64,000 nucleotides of DNA from Sphingomonas swuensis (GTDB lineage: Bacteria > Pseudomonadota > Alphaproteobacteria > Sphingomonadales > Sphingomonadaceae): positions 62,001 to 126,000 of the forward strand of contig NZ_BAABBQ010000001.1 in the NCBI RefSeq assembly GCF_039538045.1. Direction: 5' to 3'. The translations under genes and the position numbers were made by a program. The notes below the pieces were generated by a model that worked only from the letters and a program-made list of their open reading frames with translations, was not told where the DNA came from and made no database searches. Below, piece after piece: positions 17,717-31,132 of the stretch. Position 1 is the first letter of the stretch; each line of letters opens with the position of its first letter.

Positions 17717-18229
17717 TCAGGCGGCGTCCCGTTTAGCCAGCGGGGGGAGCGGCGGCGCCAGCTCCTCGCCGTCTGCACCGATCCACACCAGATCCTCCAT
17801 CGCCAGCACGCGACCATCGTGCGCGCGAACGCTGAGTGGCGCCACCGGTCGGCGGTCCCGGCGATCAGCCAAGGCGGGATGCGAGGGTTTGCCGAGCCCT
17901 GCCTCAAGCCCCCATTGCCGTATCGCGACCAGTACCGGCAGGAGGCCGGCGCCGCGCTCGGTCAATGCGTAGATGACCTTGCGGCGATCGTGCGGATCGG
18001 GCGTGCGGGCGAGGATGTCCGCACGGACGAGTCGGGCCAGACGATCACTGAGGATGTTGCGGGCGATGCCGAGGCACGCCTGGAATTCCTCGAAGTGGCA
18101 CAGGCCGAGCATCGCTCCGCGCAGGATCAAGCAGGTCCAGCGCTCACCGATCAACTGTATTGCAGCGGGGATCGGGCAAGCTTCGGACGAAAGCTTGAAG
18201 GCCCTGACATGTCCGACATCACGCGCCAT
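17717..18229 (-). CDS. HxlR-family winged-helix transcriptional regulator
   Basis: About 170 residues with a typical HxlR winged helix: CPIPAAIQLIGERWTCLILRGAMLG, FEEFQACLGIARNILSDRLARLV (recognition helix) and RRKVIYALTERGAGLLPVL. The C-terminal 60 residues are Pro/Arg-rich and may sense a ligand. Targets are unknown; such regulators often control a divergent neighbour, which here is rel. ATG 18229 is used; an in-frame ATG at 18271 would add 14 residues. Neither has a good Shine-Dalgarno. It interrupts the common rpoZ-rel order. Confidence 0.88.
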   Translation of the reverse strand: MARDVGHVRAFKLSSEACPIPAAIQLIGERWTCLILRGAMLGLCHFEEFQACLGIARNILSDRLARLVRADILARTPDPHDRRKVIYALTERGAGLLPVLVAIRQWGLEAGLGKPSHPALADRRDRRPVAPLSVRAHDGRVLAMEDLVWIGADGEELAPPLPPLAKRDAA

Positions 18230-18381
18230 CGGTTGTGAACCCCCCACGATAAGCGATTGTGCTTTGAGCATAGTTCATTCGGGCTCGCCACCCGAGTCGG
18301 CACTAACCTGCATCAGTGTTGCCGCCACGACGCACCTTTTCGCACTTGCAACAGGCCCCGTGCCCGGCCCACATAGAGAGA

Positions 18382-20468
<2,087 letters not shown>

Positions 20469-20472
<4 letters not shown>

Positions 20473-22748
20473 CTCCGCCGCTTGCGATTGCCCTCGACCC
20501 CGCCCGCGGCGAGCACCGCGAGCGTGACGAGGTCGCTTGCGCCCGCGGTCATCGGCGCAATCTGGACCGGCAGCTTCATTCCGAGGAGGAACGGCCCGAG
20601 GACATTCTCGCCTCCGAGCGCGCGGAGCAGCTTGGCCGACAGGCTGGCCGACTGGAGGCCGGGCATGATCAGGATGTTGGCCGGACCCGAGAGTCGGCTG
20701 AACGGGTAGAAGCGCCGCTGCTGATCGTGGTTGAGCGCGAGGTCGGGCGACATCTCGCCCTCATACTCGAAATCGACCTTGCGGCCGTCGAGTAGCGCGA
20801 CCGCCTCGCGAAGCTCGCCGATGTAGGCGCCGGGCGGGTTGCCGAAGGTCGTGTAGCTGGTGAAGGCGACCCGCGGCTCCTGGCCCATGCGCCGGGCGAA
20901 CGCCGCCGAGCGGATGGCGATGGCGGCGAGCTGCTCGGCACTGGGCCGCTCGGTCACCGCCGTGTCGGCGATCAGGACCGTCTGGTTCTGGCCGACGATG
21001 ATGTTGACCCCGAAGGGTGCCGAATCCTGCTCATGATCGATGACCATCTCGACTTGGCGCAGCGACTGGCTGAACGGCCGGGTGACTCCGGTGATCATCG
21101 CGTCCGCCTCGCCCAATGCGAGCATCGCCGCGGCGAAGTAGTTGCGATCCTGGTTGACCATCCGCTCGATCTCGCGACGCAGGAATCCCTTGCGCTGGAG
21201 CCTCGCGTAGAGGTGGTCGACCGCACGCCCGACGAGCGGGGAGTTGCGGCTGTTGAGGACTTCGTAGCCCGAGGGATCGTCGATCCCCAGCTCGCGCAGG
21301 CGGTCGTGGACGTCATCGCGCCCGACCAGCACGGGGGTCCCGTAACCCCCTTCCTTGAAGGCGATCGCCGCGCGCAGCACGACATGCTCCTCGCCCTCGG
21401 CGAACAGCACCCGCTTCGGATTCGCCTTGGCCGCCTCATAGGCGAGGCTGAGCACGCTGACGGTCGGATTGAGCCGGGCCCGAAGCGACTGGCGATAGGC
21501 CGCCATGTTCTCGATCGGGCGCTGCGCCACTCCGGACGTCATCGCCGCCTGGGCAACCGCGGCGGGGACGACCTCCATCAGGCGCGGATCGAACGGCGCG
21601 GGGATGATGTAGTCGGCGCCGAAGCGGTGGCTGACCCCGCCGTAGGCGGCCGCCACTTCCTCCGGAACGGCTTCGCGGGCCAGTTCCGCGAGCGCGTTGG
21701 CGGCCGCGATCTTCATCTCGTCGTTGATCGCGGTGGCGCGCACGTCGAGCGCGCCGCGGAAGATGAAGGGGAAACCGAGGACGTTGTTGACCTGGTTCGG
21801 ATAGTCAGAGCGGCCGGTCGCCACGATCGCGTCGGGACGCGCAGCCTTGGCCTCGGGCGGGGTGATCTCGGGATCGGGATTGGCCATCGCGAAGATGATC
21901 GGCGACGGCGCCATCTTGAGCACCCATTCGGGCTTGAGCGCCTTGGCCGCCGACAGGCCGAGGAAGACGTCCGCCCCATCGAGCGCGTCGGCGAGGCTGC
22001 GCCGCTCGGTCTCGACCGCATGCGCGCTCTTCCACTGGTCGAGGTCGGTGCGTCCCTTGTGGATGACCCCGCTGCGATCGCACATGATGACATGGTCGCC
22101 GCGCACGCCCATGGCCTTGATCAGTTCGGTGCAGGCGATGGCGGCGGCACCCGCGCCGTTCACCACGACCTTGATATCGCGAAGGTCGCGGCCGGTCAGC
22201 AGGCACGCATTGATGAGCCCGGCGGCGGTAATGATCGCGGTGCCGTGCTGATCGTCGTGGAAGACCGGAATGTTCATCCGCTCGCGCAACGTCTGCTCGA
22301 TGACGAAGCAGTCCGGTGCGGCAATGTCCTCGAGGTTGATTCCGCCGAAGGTCGGCTCGAGCAGCGCCACCGCCTCGATGAACTTCTGCGGGTCCTCGGT
22401 GGCGAGCTCGAGGTCGATCGAATCGACGTCGGCGAAGCGCTTGAACAGCACCGCCTTGCCTTCCATCACCGGCTTGGACGCCAGCGCGCCGAGATTGCCG
22501 AGGCCGAGGATGGCGGTTCCGTTGGAGATCACCGCAACAAGGTTGCCCTTGGCGGTGTAATCGTAGGCGGTTGCGGGATCCTCGGCGATCGCGCGCACGG
22601 GCACGGCCACGCCCGGCGAATAAGCGAGGCTGAGGTCGCGCTGGGTCGCCATCGGCTTGGAGGCGACGATCTCGATTTTGCCGGGCCGCCCACGCGAGTG
22701 GAAATGCAGCGCCTCGGCTTCGGAAAACTTCACATTGCTTTCGGACAT
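20469..22748 (-). CDS. maeB: NADP-dependent malic enzyme, MaeB type with phosphotransacetylase domain
   Basis: 759 residues. The N-terminal half is a malic enzyme ([17 protein letters not shown], the [15 protein letters not shown] and [15 protein letters not shown] motifs, then the nucleotide-binding [15 protein letters not shown]), converting malate to pyruvate and CO2. The C-terminal half (from about residue 430) resembles phosphate acetyltransferase and acts as a regulatory domain responding to acetyl-CoA in studied homologues. It links the TCA cycle to pyruvate and NADPH supply. Full length for the hybrid family. Divergent from mutS with 104 bp between. Confidence 0.95.
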
Positions 22749-22785
22749 GGCACGGGCTCTAGCCCAGTTTTGGCGTCATTCCCAA

Positions 22786-22815
22786 ACCTCGTCTTCGACT
22801 TGCGACGAACGAGGT
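22786..22815. promoter_or_regulatory. Inverted repeat in the maeB-mutS divergent promoter region
   Basis: ACCTCGT (22786-22792) and ACGAGGT (22809-22815) are a perfect 7-bp inverted repeat with a 16-nt spacer. It is near the centre of the 104-bp divergent gap and could be an operator or a hairpin in the mutS leader. No known site recognised. Confidence 0.35.
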
Positions 22816-22852
22816 GGTTACGCGTGACGCGCCGAGCAGCTAGGACGGTCGA

Positions 22853-25441
22853 ATGGCCCGGGCCGACGCCGACACTCCGATGATGAAGCAATATCACCGC
22901 CTCAAGGCCGAGGCCGGTGACGCGCTGCTCTTCTACCGGATGGGCGACTTCTTCGAACTCTTCTTCGACGACGCCAAGGTCGCCGCCTCCTGCCTCGACA
23001 TCGCGCTGACAAAGCGTGGCGACGAGGTGCCGATGTGCGGCGTGCCGGTTCATTCGGCGGAAGGCTATCTCGCCCGGCTGATTCGAGCCGGCCACCGGGT
23101 CGCGATCGCCGAGCAGATTGAAAGCCCGGCCGAAGCACGCAAGGCGCGCGGCTCCAAGGCGCTGGTCGAACGGGCGATCGTCCGGCTGGTCACGCCGGGC
23201 ACGCTGACCGAGGACACGCTGCTCGAGAGCGGGGCTTCCAATTGGCTGGCGGCGGTCGGCCGCGCCGGCGAGGAGTGGGCGATCGCCGCCTGCGACATCT
23301 CGACCGGACGCTTCGAACTCGTCGCCTGCGCGGCCCACGAGCTTGCCGCCGAACTGGCCCGGCTCGCCCCTTCCGAAGTAGTCGGCGCGGAGCCGGTCAG
23401 CGGGATCACGGGACGCTGGGGGCACGACGGCTTCGATAGCGCCGAGGGCGAGCGCGCGCTCAAGCGGCGGTTTGGCCTCGCCGACCTCGAAGGGTTGGGC
23501 GGGCCGGGACGCGCCGAGCTGGCGGCCTGCGGCGGGCTCCTCGCCTATCTCGACACCACCCAACGCGATTCGACCGCCTTCCTTGCCATGCCGCGGCGGG
23601 TGTCGCGCGCGCAGCACATGGCGATCGATGCGGCGACCCGCGCCAGCCTCGAGATTTGCCGGGCGCAGGATGGCGGGATCGCGGGCTCGCTCCTCGCCGA
23701 GGTCGATCGCTGCGTCACCGCCGCCGGCCGCCGGCTGCTCGGCAGCGACCTTTCCGCGCCGCTCACCGACCGGCAGGCGATCGAGCAGCGGCTCGACCTC
23801 GTGGCCTGGCTGCACGAGGATGCTATTCGCCGCGAGCGGGTCCGATCGGCGCTTCGCAGCCTGCCCGACATCGGGCGCGCGATGGGTCGGCTGGTCGCCG
23901 GGCGTGGCGGTCCGCGCGACCTCGCCGCGCTTCGCGACGGACTAACCGGAGCGGCATCGCTCGCCGACATGCTGGAGCGTCAGTCACTCAAACCCGTGCT
24001 GCTCGACCAGCTGTTGCCGGAGCTTGGCGGCCATGACGAAGCCATATCCGAGCTGGCGCGCGCACTGATCGCCTCCCCTCCGCTCGATCCGGCCAAGGGC
24101 GGCTTCATCGCCGAAGGTTATGACCGCGAACTCGACCAGCTTCGCTCGGCTTCGAGCGACGGGCGGCGCGCGATCGCCGAGCTCGAGGGTCGCTACCGCG
24201 AAGCCACGGGCATCTCGGCACTCAAGATCCGGCACAATGCTGTGCTCGGCTACCATGTCGAGGTACCCGCCAGGCATGCCGACCGGCTGCTCGCGCCGGA
24301 CAGCGGGTTCACGCACCGCCAGACCATGGCCGGCGCGGTGCGCTTCAACAGCCCGGCGCTGCACGAGGAGGCGAGCCGGGTGCTCGAGGCAGGTGGCCAC
24401 GCGCTGACCCTCGAGCATGCCCATCTGGAGCGGCTCACCGGGCAGGTCGTCGGGCGTGCCGGCCCGATCGCCGACACGGCCGATGCCCTTGCCCGAATCG
24501 ATGTTGCCGCCGGTCTCGCCGAGCGGTCTACCGAGGGCCGCTGGTCCCGCCCGTCGCTCGACGAGGGCGCCTGCCTCGAGATCGAGGGCGGTCGTCACCC
24601 AGTAGTGGAGCGCGCGCTGACCGCGTCGGGCGAGCGCTTCGTGGCCAACGACTGCTGCCTCGGCAGCGGCGACCGGCTGTGGCTGATCACCGGCCCCAAC
24701 ATGGGCGGCAAGTCGACGTTTCTCCGCCAGGTGGCGCTGATTGCGCTGCTGGCGCAGGCTGGAAGCTTCGTTCCCGCGAGCCGCGCCAGGGTCGGGCTGG
24801 TCGACCGGCTGTTCAGCCGGGTCGGCGCGTCGGACAATCTGGCGAGGGGCCGCTCGACCTTCATGGTCGAGATGGTCGAAACCGCGGCCATCCTCGCCCA
24901 GGCAACCGAGCAAAGCCTCGTCATCCTCGACGAGATCGGCCGCGGGACCTCGACCTACGACGGACTGGCGATCGCCTGGGCTGTGGTCGAGGCGATGCAC
25001 GACGAGGTCAGGGCACGGACATTGTTCGCCACCCACTATCACGAACTGACCCGGCTTGCTGGACGGCTCGACGCGCTCTCGCTCCACCATGTCCGGGCGC
25101 GCGAATGGAAGGGCGAGCTGGTGCTGCTCCACGAAGTCGCCGAAGGCGCGGCGGATCGCAGCTACGGAATCGCCGTGGCGAGGCTGGCCGGCCTCTCGCC
25201 GTCCGTCCTGTCGCGAGCGAAGGCGGTGCTCGCCAAGCTCGAGGCCGGACGCGACGCGACCGGCGGGATCGCCGCCGGGCTCGACGACCTTCCCTTGTTC
25301 GCGGCCTTTGCTGCCAAGGAGCCGCCCAAGGACCCGCTGGCCGAGGCGCTGGCAGCGGTGGAGCCCGACAGCCTGACGCCGCGCGAAGCGCTCGAGCAGC
25401 TCTACGCGCTCAAGCGGCTGGCCGACGAGCGGGACGGATGA
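22853..25441 (+). CDS. mutS: DNA mismatch repair protein MutS
   Basis: 862 residues with the full MutS layout. Domain I carries the mismatch-probing motif ([17 protein letters not shown], with the Phe-x-Glu residues), then connector, lever and clamp. The ATPase domain has Walker [14 protein letters not shown] near residue 614 and Walker [17 protein letters not shown]. It scans DNA for mispairs and recruits MutL. The C-terminus ends with the usual helix-turn-helix and a basic tail ([12 protein letters not shown]). The stop overlaps the glnD start as ATGA, so the two are translated together. Confidence 0.97.
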   Translation: MARADADTPMMKQYHRLKAEAGDALLFYRMGDFFELFFDDAKVAASCLDIALTKRGDEVPMCGVPVHSAEGYLARLIRAGHRVAIAEQIESPAEARKARGSKALVERAIVRLVTPGTLTEDTLLESGASNWLAAVGRAGEEWAIAACDISTGRFELVACAAHELAAELARLAPSEVVGAEPVSGITGRWGHDGFDSAEGERALKRRFGLADLEGLGGPGRAELAACGGLLAYLDTTQRDSTAFLAMPRRVSRAQHMAIDAATRASLEICRAQDGGIAGSLLAEVDRCVTAAGRRLLGSDLSAPLTDRQAIEQRLDLVAWLHEDAIRRERVRSALRSLPDIGRAMGRLVAGRGGPRDLAALRDGLTGAASLADMLERQSLKPVLLDQLLPELGGHDEAISELARALIASPPLDPAKGGFIAEGYDRELDQLRSASSDGRRAIAELEGRYREATGISALKIRHNAVLGYHVEVPARHADRLLAPDSGFTHRQTMAGAVRFNSPALHEEASRVLEAGGHALTLEHAHLERLTGQVVGRAGPIADTADALARIDVAAGLAERSTEGRWSRPSLDEGACLEIEGGRHPVVERALTASGERFVANDCCLGSGDRLWLITGPNMGGKSTFLRQVALIALLAQAGSFVPASRARVGLVDRLFSRVGASDNLARGRSTFMVEMVETAAILAQATEQSLVILDEIGRGTSTYDGLAIAWAVVEAMHDEVRARTLFATHYHELTRLAGRLDALSLHHVRAREWKGELVLLHEVAEGAADRSYGIAVARLAGLSPSVLSRAKAVLAKLEAGRDATGGIAAGLDDLPLFAAFAAKEPPKDPLAEALAAVEPDSLTPREALEQLYALKRLADERDG

Positions 25442-28059
25442 CGCCGCTGGCGGACATGGTCGAGCACGGTCGCGCCGCCATCTTCGTCGCGATGGACGAT
25501 TGCCCGCACGAGGGACGCGCGCACGCCGCCGCCTTCGCCAGGCTGACCGACGAGGTCGTGCGCGAGGCCTTCGCCCGTGCGCTGGCCGCCTACCCCAGTG
25601 CCAACCCGTCCAGCTCCGAGCGCGTCGCGCTGGTCGCCTTGGGCGGTTACGGACGCGGCGAAATGGCGCCGTTCAGCGACGTCGACCTCATGTTCCTCAC
25701 CCCGCACCCGCGCGCGCCCTGGTGCGAGCAGGTGATCGAGGCGACGCTCTACGCGCTGTGGGACGCCAAGCTGAAGGTCGGGCAGGCGATCCGCACTGTG
25801 CCCGAGTTGCTGAGCCTCGCCCGCTCCGACCTGACGGTGCGCACCGCCATGCTCGAAAGCCGCCTTGTCGCGGGCGATCCCCTGCTGTTTGAGGAGGCCC
25901 GTGCACGGTTCCACAAGGAGGTCGTCGCGGGGAGCGCCGCCGACTTCGTTACCGCCAAGCTGGCCGAGCGCGACGAGCGGCACGAGAAGATGGGCGACAG
26001 CCGCTACCTCGTCGAACCCAACGTCAAGAACGGCAAGGGAGGCCTGCGCGACCTTCACACCCTGACCTGGGTCGGCAAATATGTGCGTGGGCTCACACGC
26101 TCGGCCGAGCTGGTCGAAGCCGGGCTCCTGACATCGGCCGAGTTCGCCCGCTTCGATCGCGCCGAGCGCTTCTTCTGGTCGGTCCGATGCCTGCTTCACC
26201 GTGCGGCCGGGCGTGCCGAGGAGCGGCTGAGCTTCGCACACCAGCGCGAGCTGGCCGAGGCGCTCAACTATGCCGATCGGCCAGGCAAGCATGCGGTCGA
26301 ACGCTTCATGCAGATGTACTTCCTGCAGGCGCGGACCGTCGGTGACCTGACCGGTCAGTTCCTCGCGCAACTGGACGAGCAACTCGGCGCCAAGGGCCGG
26401 CGCTTCGCCCTTCCGACCTTCCTTCGTCGCCCTCGACGGCTCGGCGGCTTCGTCATCGATCGCGGTCGGATCGCCATTCCGAACGAGCGCTTCTTCCGTG
26501 AAGACCCTCGCCGCCTCCTCGAGGTGTTCGCGCTCGCCGCACGCGAGAAGATGGAGGTGCATCCGAGCGCCATGCGGGCTGCGACCCGCGACGCGAGGCT
26601 GGTCGAGCAGGTCCGCGACGATCCTGCCGCCAACGCCCTGTTTCTCGAGGTGCTGACCACTCGCGACCATCCCGAACTGGTGCTTCGGTGGATGAACGAG
26701 GCCCATGTCTTCGGCCGCTTCGTTCCCGACTTCCGCCGCGTCGTCGGGCAGATGCAGTTCGACATGTACCACCACTATACCGTCGACGAGCATACGATCC
26801 GTGCGGTCGGGTTGCTGGCGGCGGTGGAGCGGGGAGAACTCGCTGACGATCATCCGCTGGCTACCGCCCTGTTCAAGCAGATCGGATCGAGGCGCGCGCT
26901 CTATGTCGCGGTGCTGCTGCACGACATCGCCAAGGGGCGCGGCGGCGACCACAGCCTGCTCGGCGCCGAAGTGGCGCAGCAGCTCTGCCCGCGCCTCGGA
27001 CTCGACCCCGGCGAGACCGAGACGGTGGTCTGGCTCGTCCGGCATCATCTGCTGCTCAGCCACGTCGCCTTCAAGCGCGACCTTGCCGATCCCAAGACGA
27101 TCGATGACCTGGTGGCGGTGGTGCAAAGTCCCGAGCGGCTGCGGCTGCTGCTGATCCTGACGGTCGTGGACATTCGCGCGGTCGGGCCGGGCATCTGGAC
27201 CGAATGGAAGCGGCGGCTGATCAGGAATCTCCACGACCTTGCCGAGGAGCGGCTTCGGCTGGGTCACAAGCAGCGCGGCCGTGCCGAAGAGGTCGCCGCC
27301 AAGCAGGAGAAGGTGCGCGCGGCTCTCGGCTGGAACGCAACCGCGGCCAGGGCTCATGCCCGGCGCCTGCCCGACAGTTACTGGCTCGCCGAGCCCGAGA
27401 ACTGGATCCACGACAATGCGCGCCAGATCGCCGCGGCCGAGGCGCGGATCGGACCGCCGCAACCTTCGGTCAGCGTCGAGGGCGAGACCGAAGGTGCCAC
27501 CCGGGTCAGCGTCTTCGCGCCCGACCGGCCCGGCCTGTTCTACCGGGTCTGCGCCGGGCTCGCGGCCGCGGGGGCTTCGATCGTCGATGCCCGGATTCAC
27601 ACCACGCGCGATGGGATGGCGCTCGACAATCTCCTGATCCACGACGGGCAGGGTCGACCCTATGGCGACAAGCGCCGACGCTTGCGCGTCGCTCGCGAGG
27701 TGACGGCGGCGCTTCTAGACGAGCGCCTACCGAGCCTACCTGCCGGCCAGGCTGCGCCGGCATTCCCGGTCGCCCCGTCGGTGACCATCGCCGAAGGGGC
27801 GTCGCGGCGATTCACCGTCGTCGAGGTCCAGGCCGCCGACCGTCCCGGCCTGCTCGCCGCCCTGGCGCTGGCGATCCACGAGTGCGGGCTGGTCGTCCAC
27901 TCGGCGCATATTGCGACCTACGGCAATCGCGGCGTCGACGTCTTCTACCTGACGACGGCAAATGGCACCAAGCTTGGAGCGGAAAAGGTGGCGCTGCTCC
28001 GCCCTGCCCTGCTTGCCGCGGCGGCGGACGAACGGCCGAAGGGCGCTGCCGCCGCCTGA
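25438..28059 (+). CDS. glnD: Bifunctional [protein-PII] uridylyltransferase/uridylyl-removing enzyme
   Basis: 873 residues, the nitrogen sensor that uridylylates PII proteins at low glutamine and removes UMP at high glutamine. The nucleotidyltransferase domain has [19 protein letters not shown] near residue 68; the HD domain has [14 protein letters not shown] near residue 492; two C-terminal ACT domains ([13 protein letters not shown] near 690, [13 protein letters not shown] near 793) bind glutamine. Homology begins at ATG 25438, though the frame is open further upstream inside mutS. Coupled to mutS by a 4-nt overlap. No own terminator is visible on the plus strand. Confidence 0.96.
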   Translation: MTPLADMVEHGRAAIFVAMDDCPHEGRAHAAAFARLTDEVVREAFARALAAYPSANPSSSERVALVALGGYGRGEMAPFSDVDLMFLTPHPRAPWCEQVIEATLYALWDAKLKVGQAIRTVPELLSLARSDLTVRTAMLESRLVAGDPLLFEEARARFHKEVVAGSAADFVTAKLAERDERHEKMGDSRYLVEPNVKNGKGGLRDLHTLTWVGKYVRGLTRSAELVEAGLLTSAEFARFDRAERFFWSVRCLLHRAAGRAEERLSFAHQRELAEALNYADRPGKHAVERFMQMYFLQARTVGDLTGQFLAQLDEQLGAKGRRFALPTFLRRPRRLGGFVIDRGRIAIPNERFFREDPRRLLEVFALAAREKMEVHPSAMRAATRDARLVEQVRDDPAANALFLEVLTTRDHPELVLRWMNEAHVFGRFVPDFRRVVGQMQFDMYHHYTVDEHTIRAVGLLAAVERGELADDHPLATALFKQIGSRRALYVAVLLHDIAKGRGGDHSLLGAEVAQQLCPRLGLDPGETETVVWLVRHHLLLSHVAFKRDLADPKTIDDLVAVVQSPERLRLLLILTVVDIRAVGPGIWTEWKRRLIRNLHDLAEERLRLGHKQRGRAEEVAAKQEKVRAALGWNATAARAHARRLPDSYWLAEPENWIHDNARQIAAAEARIGPPQPSVSVEGETEGATRVSVFAPDRPGLFYRVCAGLAAAGASIVDARIHTTRDGMALDNLLIHDGQGRPYGDKRRRLRVAREVTAALLDERLPSLPAGQAAPAFPVAPSVTIAEGASRRFTVVEVQAADRPGLLAALALAIHECGLVVHSAHIATYGNRGVDVFYLTTANGTKLGAEKVALLRPALLAAAADERPKGAAAA

Positions 28060-28083
28060 CGCGGCACTCTCTCCAACGCACAG

Positions 28084-28113
28084 GAAAAAGGCCCCGCGAT
28101 CGCTCGCGAGGCC
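28084..28113 (-). terminator. Intrinsic terminator of the TonB-dependent receptor gene
   Basis: On the minus strand, stem GGCC-CGCGA / TCGCG-GGCC with a C-A mismatch and a TCGC-type loop (28090-28113) is followed by five U (28085-28089). It begins 28 nt after the receptor stop. On the plus strand there is an A-run before and no U-run after, so it serves the receptor rather than glnD. Confidence 0.85.
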
Positions 28114-28140
28114 CTCCCCCTGTCAACTCTTTGCGTCCCC

Positions 28141-31038
28141 TTACATGCGGGTGCGCAGGGTGATCCCGTAGGTGCGCGGCTCGGCCAGGAAGGCGCCGAA
28201 CAGCTGGCTCGACGAGGTGGCGAAGCCGTTGTCCACCGCGCGGCGGGTTCCGGTGCCCTGCAGGGTCGCGTCGAACGCCACCTGCAGATAGTCCTCGTTG
28301 AACAGGTTCTGCGCCCACAGCTCGACGCCCCACATTCCGTTGGGTCCCTGCAGGCCGATGCGGCCGTTGACGACTGTGTACGGCGACTGGCGCTTCTCGA
28401 TGTCGAGATCCGAGCCGGTGTTGAACTGCGAGGCGTGACGCGCATCGACATAGAACAGCGCACGAATGCCGCTGGCGGTGATCCGCGGGTTGAAGCCCGC
28501 CGAAGCCGTGACCGACAGGCCCGAGCTGTTGGACAGGCGGCGACCCGGCAGCTGGAACAGCGCGACGCTGAGCGGACGGCCATCGGCGCCGACCAGATTG
28601 TCGCGGTAGCGGGTGCTGACGAAAGTCGTGCCGACGTTGAGCGTCACGTCCTGCACCGGGCGGGTGAAGATCTCCAGTTCGACGCCGCGGCTGCGGACAC
28701 CGGCACGCAGGTCGTCCTTGTCGCAGGCGCCGTTGCCGATGATGTTGTCGGTGTCGCCGAGCAGGACCGACTTCTTGCAGCTGTTGATGTTCTCGACGAA
28801 GAAGTTGAGCCCGTTGAAGGTGTTCAGCTGGAAGTCGCGGAACAGCTGCTGGAAGGCGGCGAAGTTGATGTCGACGCCGCGACCATTGTACTTGATGCCG
28901 AGCTCGTAAGCGTCGTTCAGCTCCGGCTTGAACTCGAGGAGGTCGAGCGACGAGTTGGCGGTGATGCCACCCGGTGCGCCCGGGTTGGTCGTGGTGTTGC
29001 CGAAGATGGTGCGGTTCAGGCCCGAACGGTCGAGGTTGAAGCCGCCCGCCTTATAGCCCTTCGAGTAGCTGGCGTAGGTCAGGATGTCGTCGACCGGCTT
29101 CCAGCTGAGGACGACGGTGCCCGACAGCTTGCTCTCGGTGCGCTTGCCGCGCTCGGGCGCGAAGCTTCCGCCCGGCACGCTCGGAATGATGCACGGCAGC
29201 TGCTGGGCAGCCTGGAGGCCGGCCAGCGGGTTCGTGGTGCCGTTGAGCGCGGTCAGTGCGCGGCAGAGGGTGTTGTTGTCGTTGAAGGTGGCGTCGAGGG
29301 TCTTGCGCTCGCGGGTGTAGCGGGCGCCGACGGTCAGCTTCAGCGACTGGGTGAGCGCGAAGATGTTGTGGGTGAAGAGCGCCATGTTGTGGCTCTTCTG
29401 GTCGAAGTCGTCACGCAGCCCGACACCGTTGAAGGTGAAGCCCGGGACGCCGAGGGTCGCCGCGATTGAGCCGAAACCCGGACGCGCCGGATTGGCGTTG
29501 AGCGGGGCGAGCTGTGCGAACTGGCCCTGCAGGGTCGCAAGCTGCGCGACCTGCGCCGGGGTGCGCGATCCGACCGGGATGGCGCTCAGTGCGGCAATGC
29601 CACCCTGGATCTGGCCGAGCGCGGTGCCCAGGGCGCCGCTGTTGACGCAGGTCGACGAGCTCGGCTGAAAGAAGCTGGTGAGCGCCGGATTGCCGCTGAA
29701 CAGCAGGCAGTTGGCATAGCGGTCGTAGTCGGCGCCGTAGCTGAGGTTGTCCGAGACGCGCAGGTTCTCGCGAGCGAAGTAGCCGCCGACCAGCCAGTCG
29801 AGACGATCGTTCAGCGCCGAGCCCTGGAGACGAAGCTCCTGGGTGAAGGTCTTGAACTTGTTGAACGCGTCGCCGTCCGAGGCGCGGTAGATGATGTCGA
29901 GGTTGTTGAAGTCGGCATCCTGGCCGCGGACGTAGTTGTTGTAGCGGTAGGCGGTGATGCTGGTCAGCTCGGCGCCACCGAAGTCGTAGACCGCCTCGCC
30001 CGACACGCCATAGTCCTTGACCTGCGAATCATAGTCGCGGCCGGGCGTGATCGCGATCTTGCGCGAGAAGGTGTCGTCGTTGATGATTCCGCCGAGCGCG
30101 CGCTCGAGGCCTGCGACCGTCGAGGGCTGCTCGACGGTGACGCCGCCGACGCGGGCGTAGTTGCGGGCGCGCAGATAGGTCGCGCCGCAGCACTCTTCGT
30201 CACGCTTCGAATAGTCGCCGATCAGGCGGAAGCTGAAGTTGTCGTTGGGCTTGTAGAGGCTCTGGAGGCGAAGAAGGTAGCGATCGCGGTTGTTGACGTC
30301 GCGGCCCGAGACCACGTCGGTCAGGTAGCCGTCGCGCTTGAGGTAGACGGCGTCGGCACGAACCGCGAAGCCGTCGGTGATTGCGCCGGTGGCGCCCACT
30401 TCGACACGGCGCAGGTCGTAGTTGCCGAGCGTCAGTTCGCCGTTGATCGCGGTCTTGAACGACGGCTTGGCGGTGATGATCGAGATGAGGCCGGCCGAGG
30501 CGTTGCGGCCGAACAGCGTGCCCTGCGGACCGCGGAGGACCTCGATGCGGTCGATCTGGCCGAGTTCGGTCAGGCCGACGCCGGTGCGCGAGCGGTAGAC
30601 GCCGTCGACGAACACCGCGACCGAGCTCTCGAGACCCGGGTTGTCGCCGACCGTTCCGACGCCGCGGATACGGGCGACGCCCGCGCCGGCTTCGGACGAG
30701 GTCGAGGAGACGAGCAGCGAGGGGCTGACCTGGACCAGCTGGCGGATGTCGGCGACGCCCGAGTTCTCGAGGGTCTGCGCGGTGATCGCGCTGACGGCCA
30801 GCGGAACGTCAGACAGCGCTTCGTTGCGGCGTGTGGCGGTGACGATGATGTCGCCGGTGTCGGCGGTGTTCGCCTGCTCGGCGGTCTGCTCGGTCGCGGT
30901 CTGGTCAACCGCGGCGGCTTCGGCGGTTGCGCCGTCGGTCGGCTGAGCAGCGCCCTTGTCGGTGTCGGTCGACTGGGCGAAGGCCGGCGTGGAGATGGCG
31001 AACAGGCCGGCCGAAAGCAGCCAGATGGACTTGCGCAT
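28141..31038 (-). CDS. TonB-dependent outer-membrane receptor
   Basis: 965 residues. The signal peptide is MRKSIWLLSAGLFAISTPAFA. A Gln/Thr/Ala-rich linker leads to a TonB-box-like DIIVTATRR, then the plug domain (VPLAVSAITAQTLENSGV, RIRGVGTVGDNPG, RIEVLRGPQGTLFGRNASAG) and a large beta-barrel ending in an aromatic-poor strand, RTYGITLRTRM. It imports a bulky ligand across the outer membrane using TonB energy. The ligand cannot be told: there is no adjacent transporter or catabolic operon. Strong GGAGGGG Shine-Dalgarno, which lies inside a hairpin (31048-31077). Confidence 0.93.
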   Translation of the reverse strand: MRKSIWLLSAGLFAISTPAFAQSTDTDKGAAQPTDGATAEAAAVDQTATEQTAEQANTADTGDIIVTATRRNEALSDVPLAVSAITAQTLENSGVADIRQLVQVSPSLLVSSTSSEAGAGVARIRGVGTVGDNPGLESSVAVFVDGVYRSRTGVGLTELGQIDRIEVLRGPQGTLFGRNASAGLISIITAKPSFKTAINGELTLGNYDLRRVEVGATGAITDGFAVRADAVYLKRDGYLTDVVSGRDVNNRDRYLLRLQSLYKPNDNFSFRLIGDYSKRDEECCGATYLRARNYARVGGVTVEQPSTVAGLERALGGIINDDTFSRKIAITPGRDYDSQVKDYGVSGEAVYDFGGAELTSITAYRYNNYVRGQDADFNNLDIIYRASDGDAFNKFKTFTQELRLQGSALNDRLDWLVGGYFARENLRVSDNLSYGADYDRYANCLLFSGNPALTSFFQPSSSTCVNSGALGTALGQIQGGIAALSAIPVGSRTPAQVAQLATLQGQFAQLAPLNANPARPGFGSIAATLGVPGFTFNGVGLRDDFDQKSHNMALFTHNIFALTQSLKLTVGARYTRERKTLDATFNDNNTLCRALTALNGTTNPLAGLQAAQQLPCIIPSVPGGSFAPERGKRTESKLSGTVVLSWKPVDDILTYASYSKGYKAGGFNLDRSGLNRTIFGNTTTNPGAPGGITANSSLDLLEFKPELNDAYELGIKYNGRGVDINFAAFQQLFRDFQLNTFNGLNFFVENINSCKKSVLLGDTDNIIGNGACDKDDLRAGVRSRGVELEIFTRPVQDVTLNVGTTFVSTRYRDNLVGADGRPLSVALFQLPGRRLSNSSGLSVTASAGFNPRITASGIRALFYVDARHASQFNTGSDLDIEKRQSPYTVVNGRIGLQGPNGMWGVELWAQNLFNEDYLQVAFDATLQGTGTRRAVDNGFATSSSQLFGAFLAEPRTYGITLRTRM

Positions 31039-31047
31039 AATAGAGAC

Positions 31048-31077
31048 CCCTCCGGTGAATACGTATCCGGTGGAGGG
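31048..31077 (-). promoter_or_regulatory. Leader hairpin covering the TonB receptor Shine-Dalgarno
   Basis: On the minus strand CCCTCC pairs with GGAGGG (6 bp, 18-nt loop); the GGAGGGG is the receptor's ribosome-binding site, 8 nt before its ATG. The loop contains the perfect palindrome ATACGTAT (31059-31066). Either the RNA hairpin limits translation or the DNA palindrome is an operator. Confidence 0.45.
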
Positions 31078-31084
31078 ATAGAGC

Positions 31085-31114
31085 GGCGGCGCGCCTCTTG
31101 GGAAGCGCGCCGCC
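31085..31114. terminator. Strong GC stem-loop downstream of infC
   Basis: GGCGGCGCGC (31085-31094) and GCGCGCCGCC (31105-31114) form a perfect 10-bp stem with a 10-nt loop. No U-run follows in either direction. It lies about 80 nt after the infC stop and 47 nt before the receptor start, so it probably ends or protects the infC transcript. Confidence 0.5.
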
Positions 31115-31132
31115 TGCTAACAAAGTGGTAAG

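Noticed and set aside
25402-27642. A 746-codon minus-strand open frame opposite glnD
   Set aside because: Low-complexity shadow with no recognisable motif; glnD on the plus strand has all catalytic and ACT motifs.
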